Positions 1-6,842 of a DNA stretch of 20,477 bases are shown in pieces. Location: the NCBI GenBank assembly GCA_002299245.1, contig DBOI01000108.1, positions 1-20,477 on the forward strand, read 5' to 3'. A program made the position numbers and the translations under genes. The stretch comes from Hydrogenovibrio sp. UBA650. GTDB lineage: Bacteria > Pseudomonadota > Gammaproteobacteria > Thiomicrospirales > Thiomicrospiraceae. Under the pieces are notes generated by a model. That model made no database searches. It was not told the origin of the DNA and was given only the letters and a program-made list of their open reading frames with translations. Each line of letters opens with the position of its first letter. Position 1 is the first letter of the stretch.

Positions 1-300
1 CGTAGTGCAGACACCTTTTTAGGGGTGCCATTTAACATTGCCAGTTACGCTCTTTTGGTTCATATGCTGGCGCAGCAAACCGGCTATGAAGTAGGTGATT
101 TTGTTTGGACTGGCGGAGATGTGCACCTCTACAATAACACTATGGAGCAGGCCAAAGAGCAGGTAAGCCGCAAGCCTTACCCTCTGCCCAAACTGCTAAT
201 AAAGCGTAAGCCGGAATCAATCTTCGATTATAAGTTTGAAGACTTTGAGATTGTTGGTTATGAATCTCATCCACATATTAAGGCTACGGTGTCAGTATGA
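1..300 (+). CDS. thyA: Thymidylate synthase, C-terminal part (cut by window edge)
   Basis: Reading from base 1 in frame gives RSADTFLGVPFN and then DFVWTGGDVHLYNN, the conserved second half of thymidylate synthase, which methylates dUMP to dTMP with methylene-tetrahydrofolate. The visible part matches E. coli ThyA from about Arg166 to the end: the dUMP-binding Arg-Ser-x-Asp, the Asn of PFN, and the His and Tyr of DxHLY are all present. The catalytic Cys region lies upstream of the window. The C-terminus FDYKFEDFEIVGY is typical. The stop codon overlaps the folA start in an ATGA, so the two are co-translated. This fits the chemistry: ThyA produces the dihydrofolate that FolA reduces. The GTG at base 25 is an internal valine codon, not a start. 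Confidence 0.96.
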   Translation, partial: RSADTFLGVPFNIASYALLVHMLAQQTGYEVGDFVWTGGDVHLYNNTMEQAKEQVSRKPYPLPKLLIKRKPESIFDYKFEDFEIVGYESHPHIKATVSV

Positions 301-785
301 AAATCGCCATGATTGCCGCCATGACAAAAAACCGAACCATCGGCTTTGAAAATGACATGCCGTGGCACTTACCTGATGACTTAAAGTTTTTTAAGTCAGT
401 TACAACCGGTAAACCGGTGATTATGGGCAGAAGAACTTTTGAATCAATTGGCAATAGACCATTGCCCAACCGGCAAAATCTAGTCATTAGTCGGCAAGCT
501 GACTATAAACCGGAAGGTGTTGAAGTTTTTAATTCTGTCGATGCGGCACTATCCAATTTGTCGAATGTAGAAGAAGTTTTCATTATGGGGGGTGGGCAAC
601 TCTATAACATGATGCTCCCGGAAGCCGATAAACTCTATTTAACCCTGATTAACGCTACCATTAACGGTGATACATATTTTCCTGATTGGACAAAACTGGC
701 CTGGAATGAGCTTGAAAGAGTTCATCATCCAAAAGATGAGCGACATGCCTACGAGTTCGACTTTGTCACTTTAGAGCGGAAATAA
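297..785 (+). CDS. folA: Dihydrofolate reductase
   Basis: This 162-residue protein has the normal length of bacterial DHFR, which reduces dihydrofolate to tetrahydrofolate with NADPH in the cytosol. Recognisable motifs in order are the N-terminal strand MIAAMTKNRTIG, the substrate loop NDMPWHLPDDL (Asp28 aligns with the catalytic Asp27 of E. coli), PVIMGRRTFESIG for NADPH binding, PLPNRQNLVISR, and the glycine-rich VFIMGGGQLY. The start ATG overlaps the thyA stop (ATGA), so translation is probably coupled. No terminator was found after its stop, but a hairpin and a new ribosome binding site for the next gene follow within 90 bases. Identification is secure; nothing suggests a plasmid-type trimethoprim-resistant enzyme. 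Confidence 0.96.
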   Translation: MKIAMIAAMTKNRTIGFENDMPWHLPDDLKFFKSVTTGKPVIMGRRTFESIGNRPLPNRQNLVISRQADYKPEGVEVFNSVDAALSNLSNVEEVFIMGGGQLYNMMLPEADKLYLTLINATINGDTYFPDWTKLAWNELERVHHPKDERHAYEFDFVTLERK

Positions 786-837
786 CCTACTTAAATCCTA
801 GCTCAATTAATCTCTAGACTACTCGTTGATCTTTACA

Positions 838-853
838 GCCACAAGGTTGTGGC
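838..853. other. Hairpin in the leader of the chemoreceptor gene
   Basis: A 16-base perfect palindrome: GCCACA, AGGT, TGTGGC. It lies 11 bases before the AAGAGG ribosome binding site of the chemoreceptor gene. A 7-base word, CTACTCG, occurs on both sides (819-825 and 857-863), and CGAG at 853-856 could pair with CTCG in either copy. There is no T run, so it is not a standard terminator for folA. A role as a leader structure or protein site is inference only. Confidence 0.4.
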
Positions 854-877
854 GAGCTACTCGAAGAGGTTATGTGT

Positions 878-2986
878 ATGTCTATTAAGTTAAAAATGGC
901 GCTTAGTATCATTGGCGCACTCTTAATACTCCTATTTTCTAATTCGGTTTCCTTCTGGTTAATTAACGAAACTAACAAAACCATTTCACTTGTTATAAAT
1001 GAAAATGGCAAAAAGCTCGAACTTTTGAGTGGTCTTAAAACTGCGGGTTCCCAACGTGAAGTATATCTGCTTGATTTAGTGATTCTCGACCCTGATGGCG
1101 ATGGTTATGAAGAGCAACTTGTTGCACTGAAAAAAAAGCTCAAGGGTACGGCCGAAGATATCTCTGGTAAATTCAATCAGCTCAACAAAATGAAGTTTGA
1201 AGAGAAAGAGTTGGCTCTTTATGAAGAAGTGAAAGATAGCATGAACAGTGCTAATAACTCATTTGCTAGCTTTATGACCGCTATTGATGAAGGTTTTAAC
1301 GACGAAGCTTTGATCATCATGAATGAAGAGTTTCGGCCTGAATTTAAAGCATTTTCTGAACTTGTTATACAGATTCAAAAGCATGAAAAAGAGATGAATG
1401 ATCATGCAATTGAAGTTCTCTTCAAAGAAGCTGAGATTGGTACGAAACTTTTGATAGCTTCCCTTGTTATTTCAGTTATTGTTTTCGTGATCGGAGGGAT
1501 TATTGCTTCCAGAAACCTTATGAAGCCAATAAACGCAATGCAGGAAACAATGGCGAAAATATCTGAAACCGGTGAGTTGAAACATCGTATACCAATTTTT
1601 GCAAATGATGAGTTGGGTCGTACTTCCGATTCTGTAAATGGGCTTTTAAGTGACATCAGTAGCGCGGTGGATGGCGTGAATGCAGTCTTAAAAGATATTT
1701 CCAAAGGGCATTTCGAAAATGAAGTCAAAGTTGAGCTACGCGGTGACTTTTTAAGCATGAAAAATGAAGTCAATCATTCAGTTAGTCAAATTCGCTCTGT
1801 TATCGATATGCTACAGGCTACGGCAACTAATTTCCGGGCTGGAAAACTCTCTGTTGAAAAGAATGAATCAGTTGATTTACAAGGTAAGTTTTCAGATGTT
1901 GTTTACGACTTGGATCGTTCAGCACTCAGAATGAAGCAGACTGTTGATTCGATTTCAAATACTCTTAAATATTTGGCAGATGGTGATTTTTCTGTTCGCT
2001 CAGAAACAGATGCCAGGGGAGATTTTATTCCTCTTAAAGAGTCCTTAAATGTGACTCTTGCTGATTTAGAGAACTTTGTGGATGAGGTTGCAAAAGTACA
2101 GGCCTCTATATCTGAAGGCGATCTTACCCAACAGGTTGAGGGTGTTTATGCTGGGAAAATGGCAGTATTAAAAGATTCCTTAAATAGTTCTGTGCATAAT
2201 ACCGCTGTTATGGTTGCTAAAGTAGAAACGATTGCAAACTCGGTCGTTTCAGGCGTTCAGAATATGGCGCAAGGCAACAGTGATATCACGGCACGTATTC
2301 AACAACAGGCAGCAGCTCTTGAAGAGACTTCATCTTCCATGGAGGAAATGACTGTTACAGTCCGTCAAAATGCTGGAAATGCTCATTTGGCAAAAGACAA
2401 AACTGAAGAAGCCGCGGGGCAAATTGAATCCAGCAGACAGACTATGGAAAAAGCCCTTGATTCTATGGATCAGATGTCTGATGCAAGTCAGAAGATAAAT
2501 GAAATCACCACATTGATTGATGGAATTGCATTTCAGACAAACCTCTTGGCTTTGAATGCAGCTGTTGAAGCTGCTAGGGCGGGTGAGCATGGACGTGGTT
2601 TTGCTGTGGTTGCAGGAGAGGTTAGATCTTTGGCACAAAAATCAGCTGAGGCTGCGGGTGAAATAAAAAGCTTAATTGAAAACAGTGTTCAGATTAGTGA
2701 ACAGAGTGGCCAATTTGTAAGGCAGATGAGTGATGCGCTTAATCAAATAAATGAGTCTATGGTTGATGTGAATAAGATGGTAAGTGAAATCTCTTCTACC
2801 AGTGCGGAACAAGCGAATGGTGTTGAACAAGTCAACTCTGCGGTTTCTTCAATGGATCAGTTAACTCAGAGAAATGCTGAAATTGTCGCTGATGTTTCCA
2901 AGTCTAATGATAAGTTGCTTGATGAGTCTGACATTTTAAAACAACAGGTTAAGGCATTCACTGTTGACATCAACCCAAAAGATTAA
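878..2986 (+). CDS. Methyl-accepting chemotaxis protein with tandem HAMP-like units
   Basis: This is a membrane chemoreceptor that signals through CheA/CheW. I place the start at the ATG at 878 (702 residues): AAGAGG at 864-869 is 8 bases upstream, whereas it would be only 2 bases from the in-frame ATG at 872. TM1 is about residues 7-28, followed by a helical periplasmic domain of about 160 residues and TM2 at about 190-212. The canonical HAMP follows (about 211-265), then further HAMP-like units to about residue 445, each with a pattern like GDF...LKxSLN. The C-terminal signalling domain has a glutamate-rich methylation helix (ALEETSSSMEEM) and the conserved hairpin tip DGIAFQTNLLALNAAVEAAR at about 548-567, then GEHGRGFAVVAGEVR. 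There is no NWETF-like CheR tether at the end. The ligand is unknown. No chemotaxis genes flank it, so it is an orphan receptor. Confidence 0.93.
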   Translation: MSIKLKMALSIIGALLILLFSNSVSFWLINETNKTISLVINENGKKLELLSGLKTAGSQREVYLLDLVILDPDGDGYEEQLVALKKKLKGTAEDISGKFNQLNKMKFEEKELALYEEVKDSMNSANNSFASFMTAIDEGFNDEALIIMNEEFRPEFKAFSELVIQIQKHEKEMNDHAIEVLFKEAEIGTKLLIASLVISVIVFVIGGIIASRNLMKPINAMQETMAKISETGELKHRIPIFANDELGRTSDSVNGLLSDISSAVDGVNAVLKDISKGHFENEVKVELRGDFLSMKNEVNHSVSQIRSVIDMLQATATNFRAGKLSVEKNESVDLQGKFSDVVYDLDRSALRMKQTVDSISNTLKYLADGDFSVRSETDARGDFIPLKESLNVTLADLENFVDEVAKVQASISEGDLTQQVEGVYAGKMAVLKDSLNSSVHNTAVMVAKVETIANSVVSGVQNMAQGNSDITARIQQQAAALEETSSSMEEMTVTVRQNAGNAHLAKDKTEEAAGQIESSRQTMEKALDSMDQMSDASQKINEITTLIDGIAFQTNLLALNAAVEAARAGEHGRGFAVVAGEVRSLAQKSAEAAGEIKSLIENSVQISEQSGQFVRQMSDALNQINESMVDVNKMVSEISSTSAEQANGVEQVNSAVSSMDQLTQRNAEIVADVSKSNDKLLDESDILKQQVKAFTVDINPKD

Positions 2987-3001
2987 AGTCTGTTGGTTTA
3001 T

Positions 3002-3034
3002 AAAAAACACTATTGCTAGTGGTGGATTTTTTTT
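3002..3034 (+). terminator. Weak intrinsic terminator after the chemoreceptor gene
   Basis: An A run (3002-3007), the inverted repeat CACTA-TTGC-TAGTG (3008-3021), five bases, then eight T (3027-3034). The stem is only 5 bp, and the T run starts 5 bases after it, so this is weaker than the other two terminators in the window. Its position 15 bases after the stop codon supports the call. Confidence 0.45.
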
Positions 3035-3255
3035 AACACTAATCGATTATCAATATGGCTGAATTATAGCCTCGTTGCTGCGCTGGAGTTTTAATTATAT
3101 TCAGTCAGTTAAGAATCTTGATAAATAGTCAATAGCCACGATTCATCACGGCGTTTGTTTGATTTACCTATCTGCTTGTCTATGTAGGCAATGTAGATCA
3201 ATACCTTTTAAATCCTTTCAATCTATATTTTTTGCGTAGATCTATATATCTTCAA

Positions 3256-3295
3256 TTTGATTAATCAATTTAGTTTTAGGGTAGTTTGATTAATC
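3256..3295. repeat. Two direct copies of TTTGATTAATC, one inside a 12-bp palindrome
   Basis: TTTGATTAATC occurs at 3256-3266 and again at 3285-3295, 29 bases apart start to start. The first copy is part of the perfect palindrome TTGATTAATCAA (3257-3268); the second keeps only the inner 8 bases, GATTAATC. Paired palindromic sites about three helical turns apart look like a regulator binding region, but chance is possible in DNA this AT-rich. Confidence 0.35.
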
Positions 3296-3374
3296 TTTTT
3301 ATTTGAGTCCTCTTGAAGTCTTTGCCAAGATCTATTTTCAATATAAAGTTCAGCCAAGGTTTTGTTAAGTGCTG

Positions 3375-3383
3375 TGTTATGAT
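3375..3383 (+). promoter_or_regulatory. Possible extended -10 promoter for the P-loop protein gene
   Basis: TGT-TATGAT fits the extended -10 pattern TGnTATAAT with one mismatch. No good -35 lies 16-18 bases upstream. If used, transcription would start near 3390 and leave a leader of about 155 bases before the ATG at 3548. Confidence 0.25.
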
Positions 3384-3547
3384 GTTGCGCCTTTGAAAAG
3401 CTAAGTTATTTAATGGATGTAAAAATTGTCCGTATTAACTGTCAGCGGTGTTGTGAAAGCCTTGATGACTGAGTTAATAGATAGTTAGTATTGCGAAGAA
3501 TACTCACGGCTTGGTTTTAGACAAAATATAGAGCGTTTAGCTAAAAA

Positions 3548-4369
3548 ATGACGGCACTTAATCAGCACAGTATTATTTTGACAGGCCTGCCAGGTTCGGG
3601 TAAGAGCAGAGTCCTTGAATCATTGAAGCGGCATTACAGTTGTGAAATAGTTAGTTGCGATTCATCTCTGCAAAAGTCAGTTATTCCAGGATGTTGTGAG
3701 TGGAATGACATTTCCTCTCTACCTGAAAAAAAACCGGGTCAACAGCAATGGTGTGTGATAGACATTCGTTCTGAGTTAACAGAACCAAGCGAGTGGGTGT
3801 CCGACTTGCTGCGGTTGATGGTGAGCCGGGCTGATGGAATTGTATATAGCTTTGCAGAGAGTGCTGCGCTTAATCAACAGAGTTGGTGGAATAGTTGGAT
3901 TAATAAACAGGCTAAAGAGTTTGGTTTTGACAGGCCGCCGATTGTGCGCTGGTTCTATCAGCAGTTTCCCGAGGACTTCGGCGGCTTTGATTTAGTCGAT
4001 ATAGCCGAAAAACCAGTTGTTACTGGCTTGCAGCCAAATAGCTTTCGCTTTGAAGTCGGCCAAGTAATGTTGGACCACCTCTTAATGGGACTGGATAATT
4101 CTATGCGGACTTTAGGGATGAAAATCACCCGCGTTCGGGCTGTTGTTGATACCTTTGAATTCGATAATCGTATCGTTCTAGAAGGAACTCCTTATCGGCT
4201 TGACACTTATGCCGCTAATCAGCATGGACAAAAAAACCTCTATCAGCTAGTTGCTAATAAAATAGTTCTGCCAGAAGAGGAAAAGCTGCCTTGTGGGGTT
4301 GTTGAAATATCAGGTGTAGATTTGCAGCAAGAGTGGCTTGAACAGTTGATTCAGGCCTGCAAAATATAG
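3548..4369 (+). CDS. Divergent CobW/G3E-like P-loop protein
   Basis: A 273-residue soluble protein. The N-terminus SIILTGLPGSGKS carries a Walker A motif (GLPGSGKS, residues 13-20) in the position and style of CobW-type G3E GTPases, which act in metal cofactor delivery. VIDIRSELTEPSEW (from residue 70) aligns by eye with the Walker B/ExxGLADP region of that family, but the usual Glu-x-Thr-Gly is not there. No CxCC metal motif and no NKxD guanine-specificity motif are visible. The C-terminal part (ITRVRAVVDTFEFDNRIVLEG ... GVVEISGVDLQQEWLEQLIQAC) resembles the CobW C-terminal domain (RvKGi...; ...GrdLd...l...l..C). So nucleotide binding is likely, while GTP specificity and metal handling are doubtful. 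It lies 137 bases before the sufB start, but sufB has its own promoter. A role in metal or Fe-S supply is inference from family and context. The family assignment itself is from pattern, not a search. Confidence 0.55.
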   Translation: MTALNQHSIILTGLPGSGKSRVLESLKRHYSCEIVSCDSSLQKSVIPGCCEWNDISSLPEKKPGQQQWCVIDIRSELTEPSEWVSDLLRLMVSRADGIVYSFAESAALNQQSWWNSWINKQAKEFGFDRPPIVRWFYQQFPEDFGGFDLVDIAEKPVVTGLQPNSFRFEVGQVMLDHLLMGLDNSMRTLGMKITRVRAVVDTFEFDNRIVLEGTPYRLDTYAANQHGQKNLYQLVANKIVLPEEEKLPCGVVEISGVDLQQEWLEQLIQACKI

Positions 4370-4423
4370 CAAATATCTCTGTGTTTTAGAGCAACAAAGC
4401 CGGTCTATATCATCTTTTACTTA

Positions 4424-4452
4424 TGGACATTTTAGTAATAACCTACTAAAAT
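4424..4452 (+). promoter_or_regulatory. Sigma70-type promoter of the suf operon
   Basis: TGGACA at 4424-4429 (5 of 6 to TTGACA), a spacer of exactly 17 bases, and TAAAAT at 4447-4452 (5 of 6 to TATAAT). Transcription would start near 4459, giving a leader of about 48 bases made almost wholly of the 22-bp tandem repeat before sufB. This is the best-matching promoter I found in the window. Confidence 0.6.
4429..4452. promoter_or_regulatory. Inverted repeat filling the suf promoter core: candidate operator
   Basis: ATTTTAGTA (4429-4437), spacer ATAACC, TACTAAAAT (4444-4452): a perfect 9-bp inverted repeat. It spans the whole region between -35 and -10 and covers the -10 itself, the classic place for a repressor. 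Suf operons are commonly controlled by Fe-S or iron sensors (IscR, SufR, Fur). I do not see a clear match to the IscR type 1 or type 2 consensus, and no regulator gene lies beside the operon, so the binding protein is unknown. Confidence 0.5.
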
Positions 4453-4462
4453 TGTCAGAAAT

Positions 4463-4506
4463 TTAGATTAGGCATAAATAAATATTAGATTAGGCATAAA
4501 TAAATA
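4463..4506 (+). repeat. Perfect 22-bp tandem duplication abutting the sufB start codon
   Basis: Two identical 22-base units, 4463-4484 and 4485-4506, each beginning TTAGATTAGG and ending ATAAATAAATA, with the ATG of sufB at 4507 directly after the second. The flanking bases differ, so the repeat is exactly two units. It forms nearly the whole predicted mRNA leader. The only purine-rich element near the start is the AGG at 4492-4494, which the duplication copies at 4470-4472. It probably arose by a recent slippage event; whether it matters for translation is open. Confidence 0.95.
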
Positions 4507-6015
4507 ATGGTCGAAGCAGCAAAAATTACCGATTTAACGCATGATGCGCCCTTTGAATCTCAGTACGAAGAGATTGATGAACTGCTGTCAAAAAAGCAAT
4601 TCTATAAGGAAGGGTTTATCACTAATACTAACGTTGAAACCTTTGCTAAAGGTATCAATGAAGATGTAGTGCGTGCGATTTCAGAAAAGAAGAACGAACC
4701 GCAATGGATGTTGGATTTCCGACTTAAAGCTCTCAAAGTATGGCAGTCAATGGAAGAACCTCATTGGGCAAAAGCAGAATACGAGCCGTTGGACTATCAG
4801 GACTATAGTTACTATTCAGCCCCTGAATGCGGGTCTTGTGCCGGAGAATGCAATACTGATGAAGCAGGTGAACCGGAAATTGATCCTGAAGTAGCCAAGG
4901 CATTTGCCGAATTAGGGGTGCCGATTGAAGGCAATTCAGAAGTAGCTGTTGACGCAATTTTTGATTCGATTTCTGTCTCTACCACCAAGCGTGAAGAACT
5001 GGCTAAGCTCGGTATAATTTTCTGTTCATTCTCAGAGGCTGTACAGGACTATCCTGATTTAGTTCAAAAGTACATTGCGACAGTTGTTCCGGTTGGCGAT
5101 AACTATTTTGCGGCACTCAATTCGGCGGTGGCTTCCGATGGGACCTTTGTTTATGTACCTGAAGGTGTTCACTGCCCGATTGAGTTGTCTACTTACTTCC
5201 GTATCAATGAAGCCAAAACCGGTCAGTTTGAAAGAACGATTCTGATTGCGGAAAAAGGCAGCTATGTTAGCTATCTTGAAGGCTGTTCTGCTCCGGTTCG
5301 TGATACCTATCAGTTACATGCCGCAGTAGTAGAAGTGATTGTTCACGAAGATGCTGAAGTTAAATACTCTACCGTTCAGAATTGGTATCCAGGTGATGAG
5401 GATTGCCATGGCGGTATTTTGAACTTTGTAACTAAGCGCGGAATTTGTGAGGGTGATAACTCTAAACTGTCCTGGACTCAAGCAGAAACCGGTTCGGCGA
5501 TTACTTGGAAATACCCAAGTTGTATTTTGAAGGGCGATAATTCTATCGGTGAGTTCTATTCAGTAGCACTGACTAACCGTCACCAGCAAGCCGATACTGG
5601 AACCAAAATGATTCATATCGGAAAAAATACCAAGAGTACGATTATCTCCAAAGGACTGTCAGCTGGATTTAGTGACAACACATACCGTGGCCTGGTAAAA
5701 ATTCTACCGTCTGCAGAAGGAGCTCGAAACTTTACCCAGTGCGATTCCATGCTAATTGGCGATAAATGTGGTGCTCATACTTTCCCATATATTGAAGTGG
5801 GTAATTCAAGTGCTCAGATGGAACACGAAGCAACTACTTCCCGAATTGGTGAAGATCAGCTGTTCTATTGCCAGCAACGTGGAATCAGCGAGCAGGATGC
5901 GATCTCCATGATAGTAAATGGTTTCTGTAAAGATGTATTTAGTGAGCTGCCACTAGAGTTTGCACAAGAAGCCGAAGAGCTACTAGCAATTAGTCTAGAA
6001 GGATCTGTAGGCTAA
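4507..6015 (+). CDS. sufB: Fe-S cluster assembly scaffold subunit SufB
   Basis: A 502-residue protein, close to the 495 of E. coli SufB, with near-identical blocks along its length (VAVDAIFDSISV, NYFAALNSAVASDGTFVYVP, STYFRINEAKTGQFERTILIA, SYLEGCSAPVRDTYQLHAAV, GDNSIGEFYSVALT, HEATTSRIGEDQLFY). SufB forms the SufBC2D complex on which Fe-S clusters are built with sulfur from SufS. Counting gives Cys412 (TQCDSM), His440 and Glu441, which match the functional Cys405, His433 and Glu434 of the E. coli protein. An N-terminal CxxCxxxC (108, 111, 115) is present. The ATG follows the 22-bp tandem repeat directly, and no good Shine-Dalgarno sequence is visible. It is the first gene of sufBCDS; no iscR, sufR or sufA precedes it. 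Confidence 0.97.
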   Translation: MVEAAKITDLTHDAPFESQYEEIDELLSKKQFYKEGFITNTNVETFAKGINEDVVRAISEKKNEPQWMLDFRLKALKVWQSMEEPHWAKAEYEPLDYQDYSYYSAPECGSCAGECNTDEAGEPEIDPEVAKAFAELGVPIEGNSEVAVDAIFDSISVSTTKREELAKLGIIFCSFSEAVQDYPDLVQKYIATVVPVGDNYFAALNSAVASDGTFVYVPEGVHCPIELSTYFRINEAKTGQFERTILIAEKGSYVSYLEGCSAPVRDTYQLHAAVVEVIVHEDAEVKYSTVQNWYPGDEDCHGGILNFVTKRGICEGDNSKLSWTQAETGSAITWKYPSCILKGDNSIGEFYSVALTNRHQQADTGTKMIHIGKNTKSTIISKGLSAGFSDNTYRGLVKILPSAEGARNFTQCDSMLIGDKCGAHTFPYIEVGNSSAQMEHEATTSRIGEDQLFYCQQRGISEQDAISMIVNGFCKDVFSELPLEFAQEAEELLAISLEGSVG

Positions 6016-6062
6016 GGCTAATCTTTCCGAATTATTAAATTTCAAACTAAAGAACAAATCAA

Positions 6063-6821
6063 ATGCTATTAAAAGTTGAAAACTTACATGCTGAAATTGA
6101 TGACAAAGAGATCATCAAGGGCTTAAATCTGGAAATTAAACCGGGCGAAATTCACGCTATTATGGGGCCAAATGGTGCCGGTAAAAGTACTTTGGCAAAT
6201 GTACTTGTTGGCCGTGATGAATATGAAGTGACTGATGGTTCAATCGAATTTGATGGCGAGGATCTGGATGAGCTTGATCCTGAAGAGCGTGCTCACAAAG
6301 GCATGTTTCTGGCATTTCAATATCCGGTAGAAATCCCCGGCGTAAGTAATAAATTCTTTATGCAGACGGCGGTGAATGCGGTTCGCAATGAACGTGGTCA
6401 ACCCGAACTGGATATGTTTGAATTTGATGAGTTTGCCAAAGAGAAAATAGAGCTGTTGGATATGCGTTCAGATCTATTGGATCGCTCTGTAAATGTCGGT
6501 TTCTCAGGTGGAGAGAAGAAGCGTAACGATATTTTCCAGATGGCGTTGCTGGAACCAAAGCTTTGTATTATGGATGAGACCGATTCAGGTCTGGATATCG
6601 ATGCTCTAAAACTGGTTGCCAACGGAGTCAATTCACTGCGTTCACCTGATCGCAGCTTTATTGTTGTCACCCACTACCAGCGTTTACTTGATTACATTAA
6701 ACCTGACTATGTTCACGTGCTTTATGATGGCAAGATTGTTAAATCTGGTGGTTTTGAGCTTGGACAACAGCTCGAAGAGCAGGGGTATGATGAAATCATT
6801 CGCCACTATCACAATGGTTAA
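6063..6821 (+). CDS. sufC: Fe-S cluster assembly ATPase SufC
   Basis: A 252-residue ABC-type ATPase with no membrane segment, as expected for SufC, which powers rearrangement of the SufBC2D scaffold. It has Walker A GPNGAGKS (35-42), the Q-loop in AFQYPVEIPG, the SufC-type signature FSGGEKKRNDI (from about 147), Walker B LCIMDE (167-172) with the following TDSGLD, and the switch His in VVTHYQ. The signature with EKKRN and the ETDSGLDIDAL block separate SufC from transporter ATPases. It begins 47 bases after sufB in the same operon; its ribosome binding site is weak, so coupling or leader structure may help translation. Confidence 0.97.
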   Translation: MLLKVENLHAEIDDKEIIKGLNLEIKPGEIHAIMGPNGAGKSTLANVLVGRDEYEVTDGSIEFDGEDLDELDPEERAHKGMFLAFQYPVEIPGVSNKFFMQTAVNAVRNERGQPELDMFEFDEFAKEKIELLDMRSDLLDRSVNVGFSGGEKKRNDIFQMALLEPKLCIMDETDSGLDIDALKLVANGVNSLRSPDRSFIVVTHYQRLLDYIKPDYVHVLYDGKIVKSGGFELGQQLEEQGYDEIIRHYHNG

Positions 6822-6842
6822 GGCGAAAGGACATTAGACGCT

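Larger units (their letters stand above)
2987..3547. other. 561-base AT-rich spacer without a recognisable gene
   Basis: The space between the chemoreceptor and the P-loop protein gene. It holds a weak terminator at its start, an imperfect inverted repeat (3059-3068 with 3096-3104, one bulged T, loop of 27), two copies of AGATCTAT (3238-3245 and 3328-3335), two copies of TTTGATTAATC, and a possible extended -10 element. Stop codons are dense in all frames. The longest ATG-initiated reading that caught the eye codes for only 19 residues. No conserved RNA family was recognised. Its length and low complexity could mean a decayed gene, but no remnant is identifiable. Confidence 0.5.

Noticed and set aside
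872..877. ATG at 872 as the chemoreceptor start.
   Set aside because: The AAGAGG ribosome binding site would be only 2 bases away; the ATG at 878 has an 8-base spacing.
3059..3104. Imperfect inverted repeat as a miniature transposable element end.
   Set aside because: Arms are only 9-10 bases, AT-rich and bulged, with no target-site duplication recognised.
3413..3472. 19-codon reading MDVKIVRINCQRCCESLDD in the long spacer, with a CxxCC pattern.
   Set aside because: No ribosome binding site, very short, and located in AT-rich DNA; cysteine pattern is likely chance.
4429..4452. Inverted repeat before sufB as the terminator of the upstream P-loop gene.
   Set aside because: The stem is almost all A-T and no T run follows; overlap with a good -35/-10 pair fits an operator better.
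4463..4506. Tandem 22-bp units as a minimal CRISPR array.
   Set aside because: There is no spacer between the units; they are directly adjacent.
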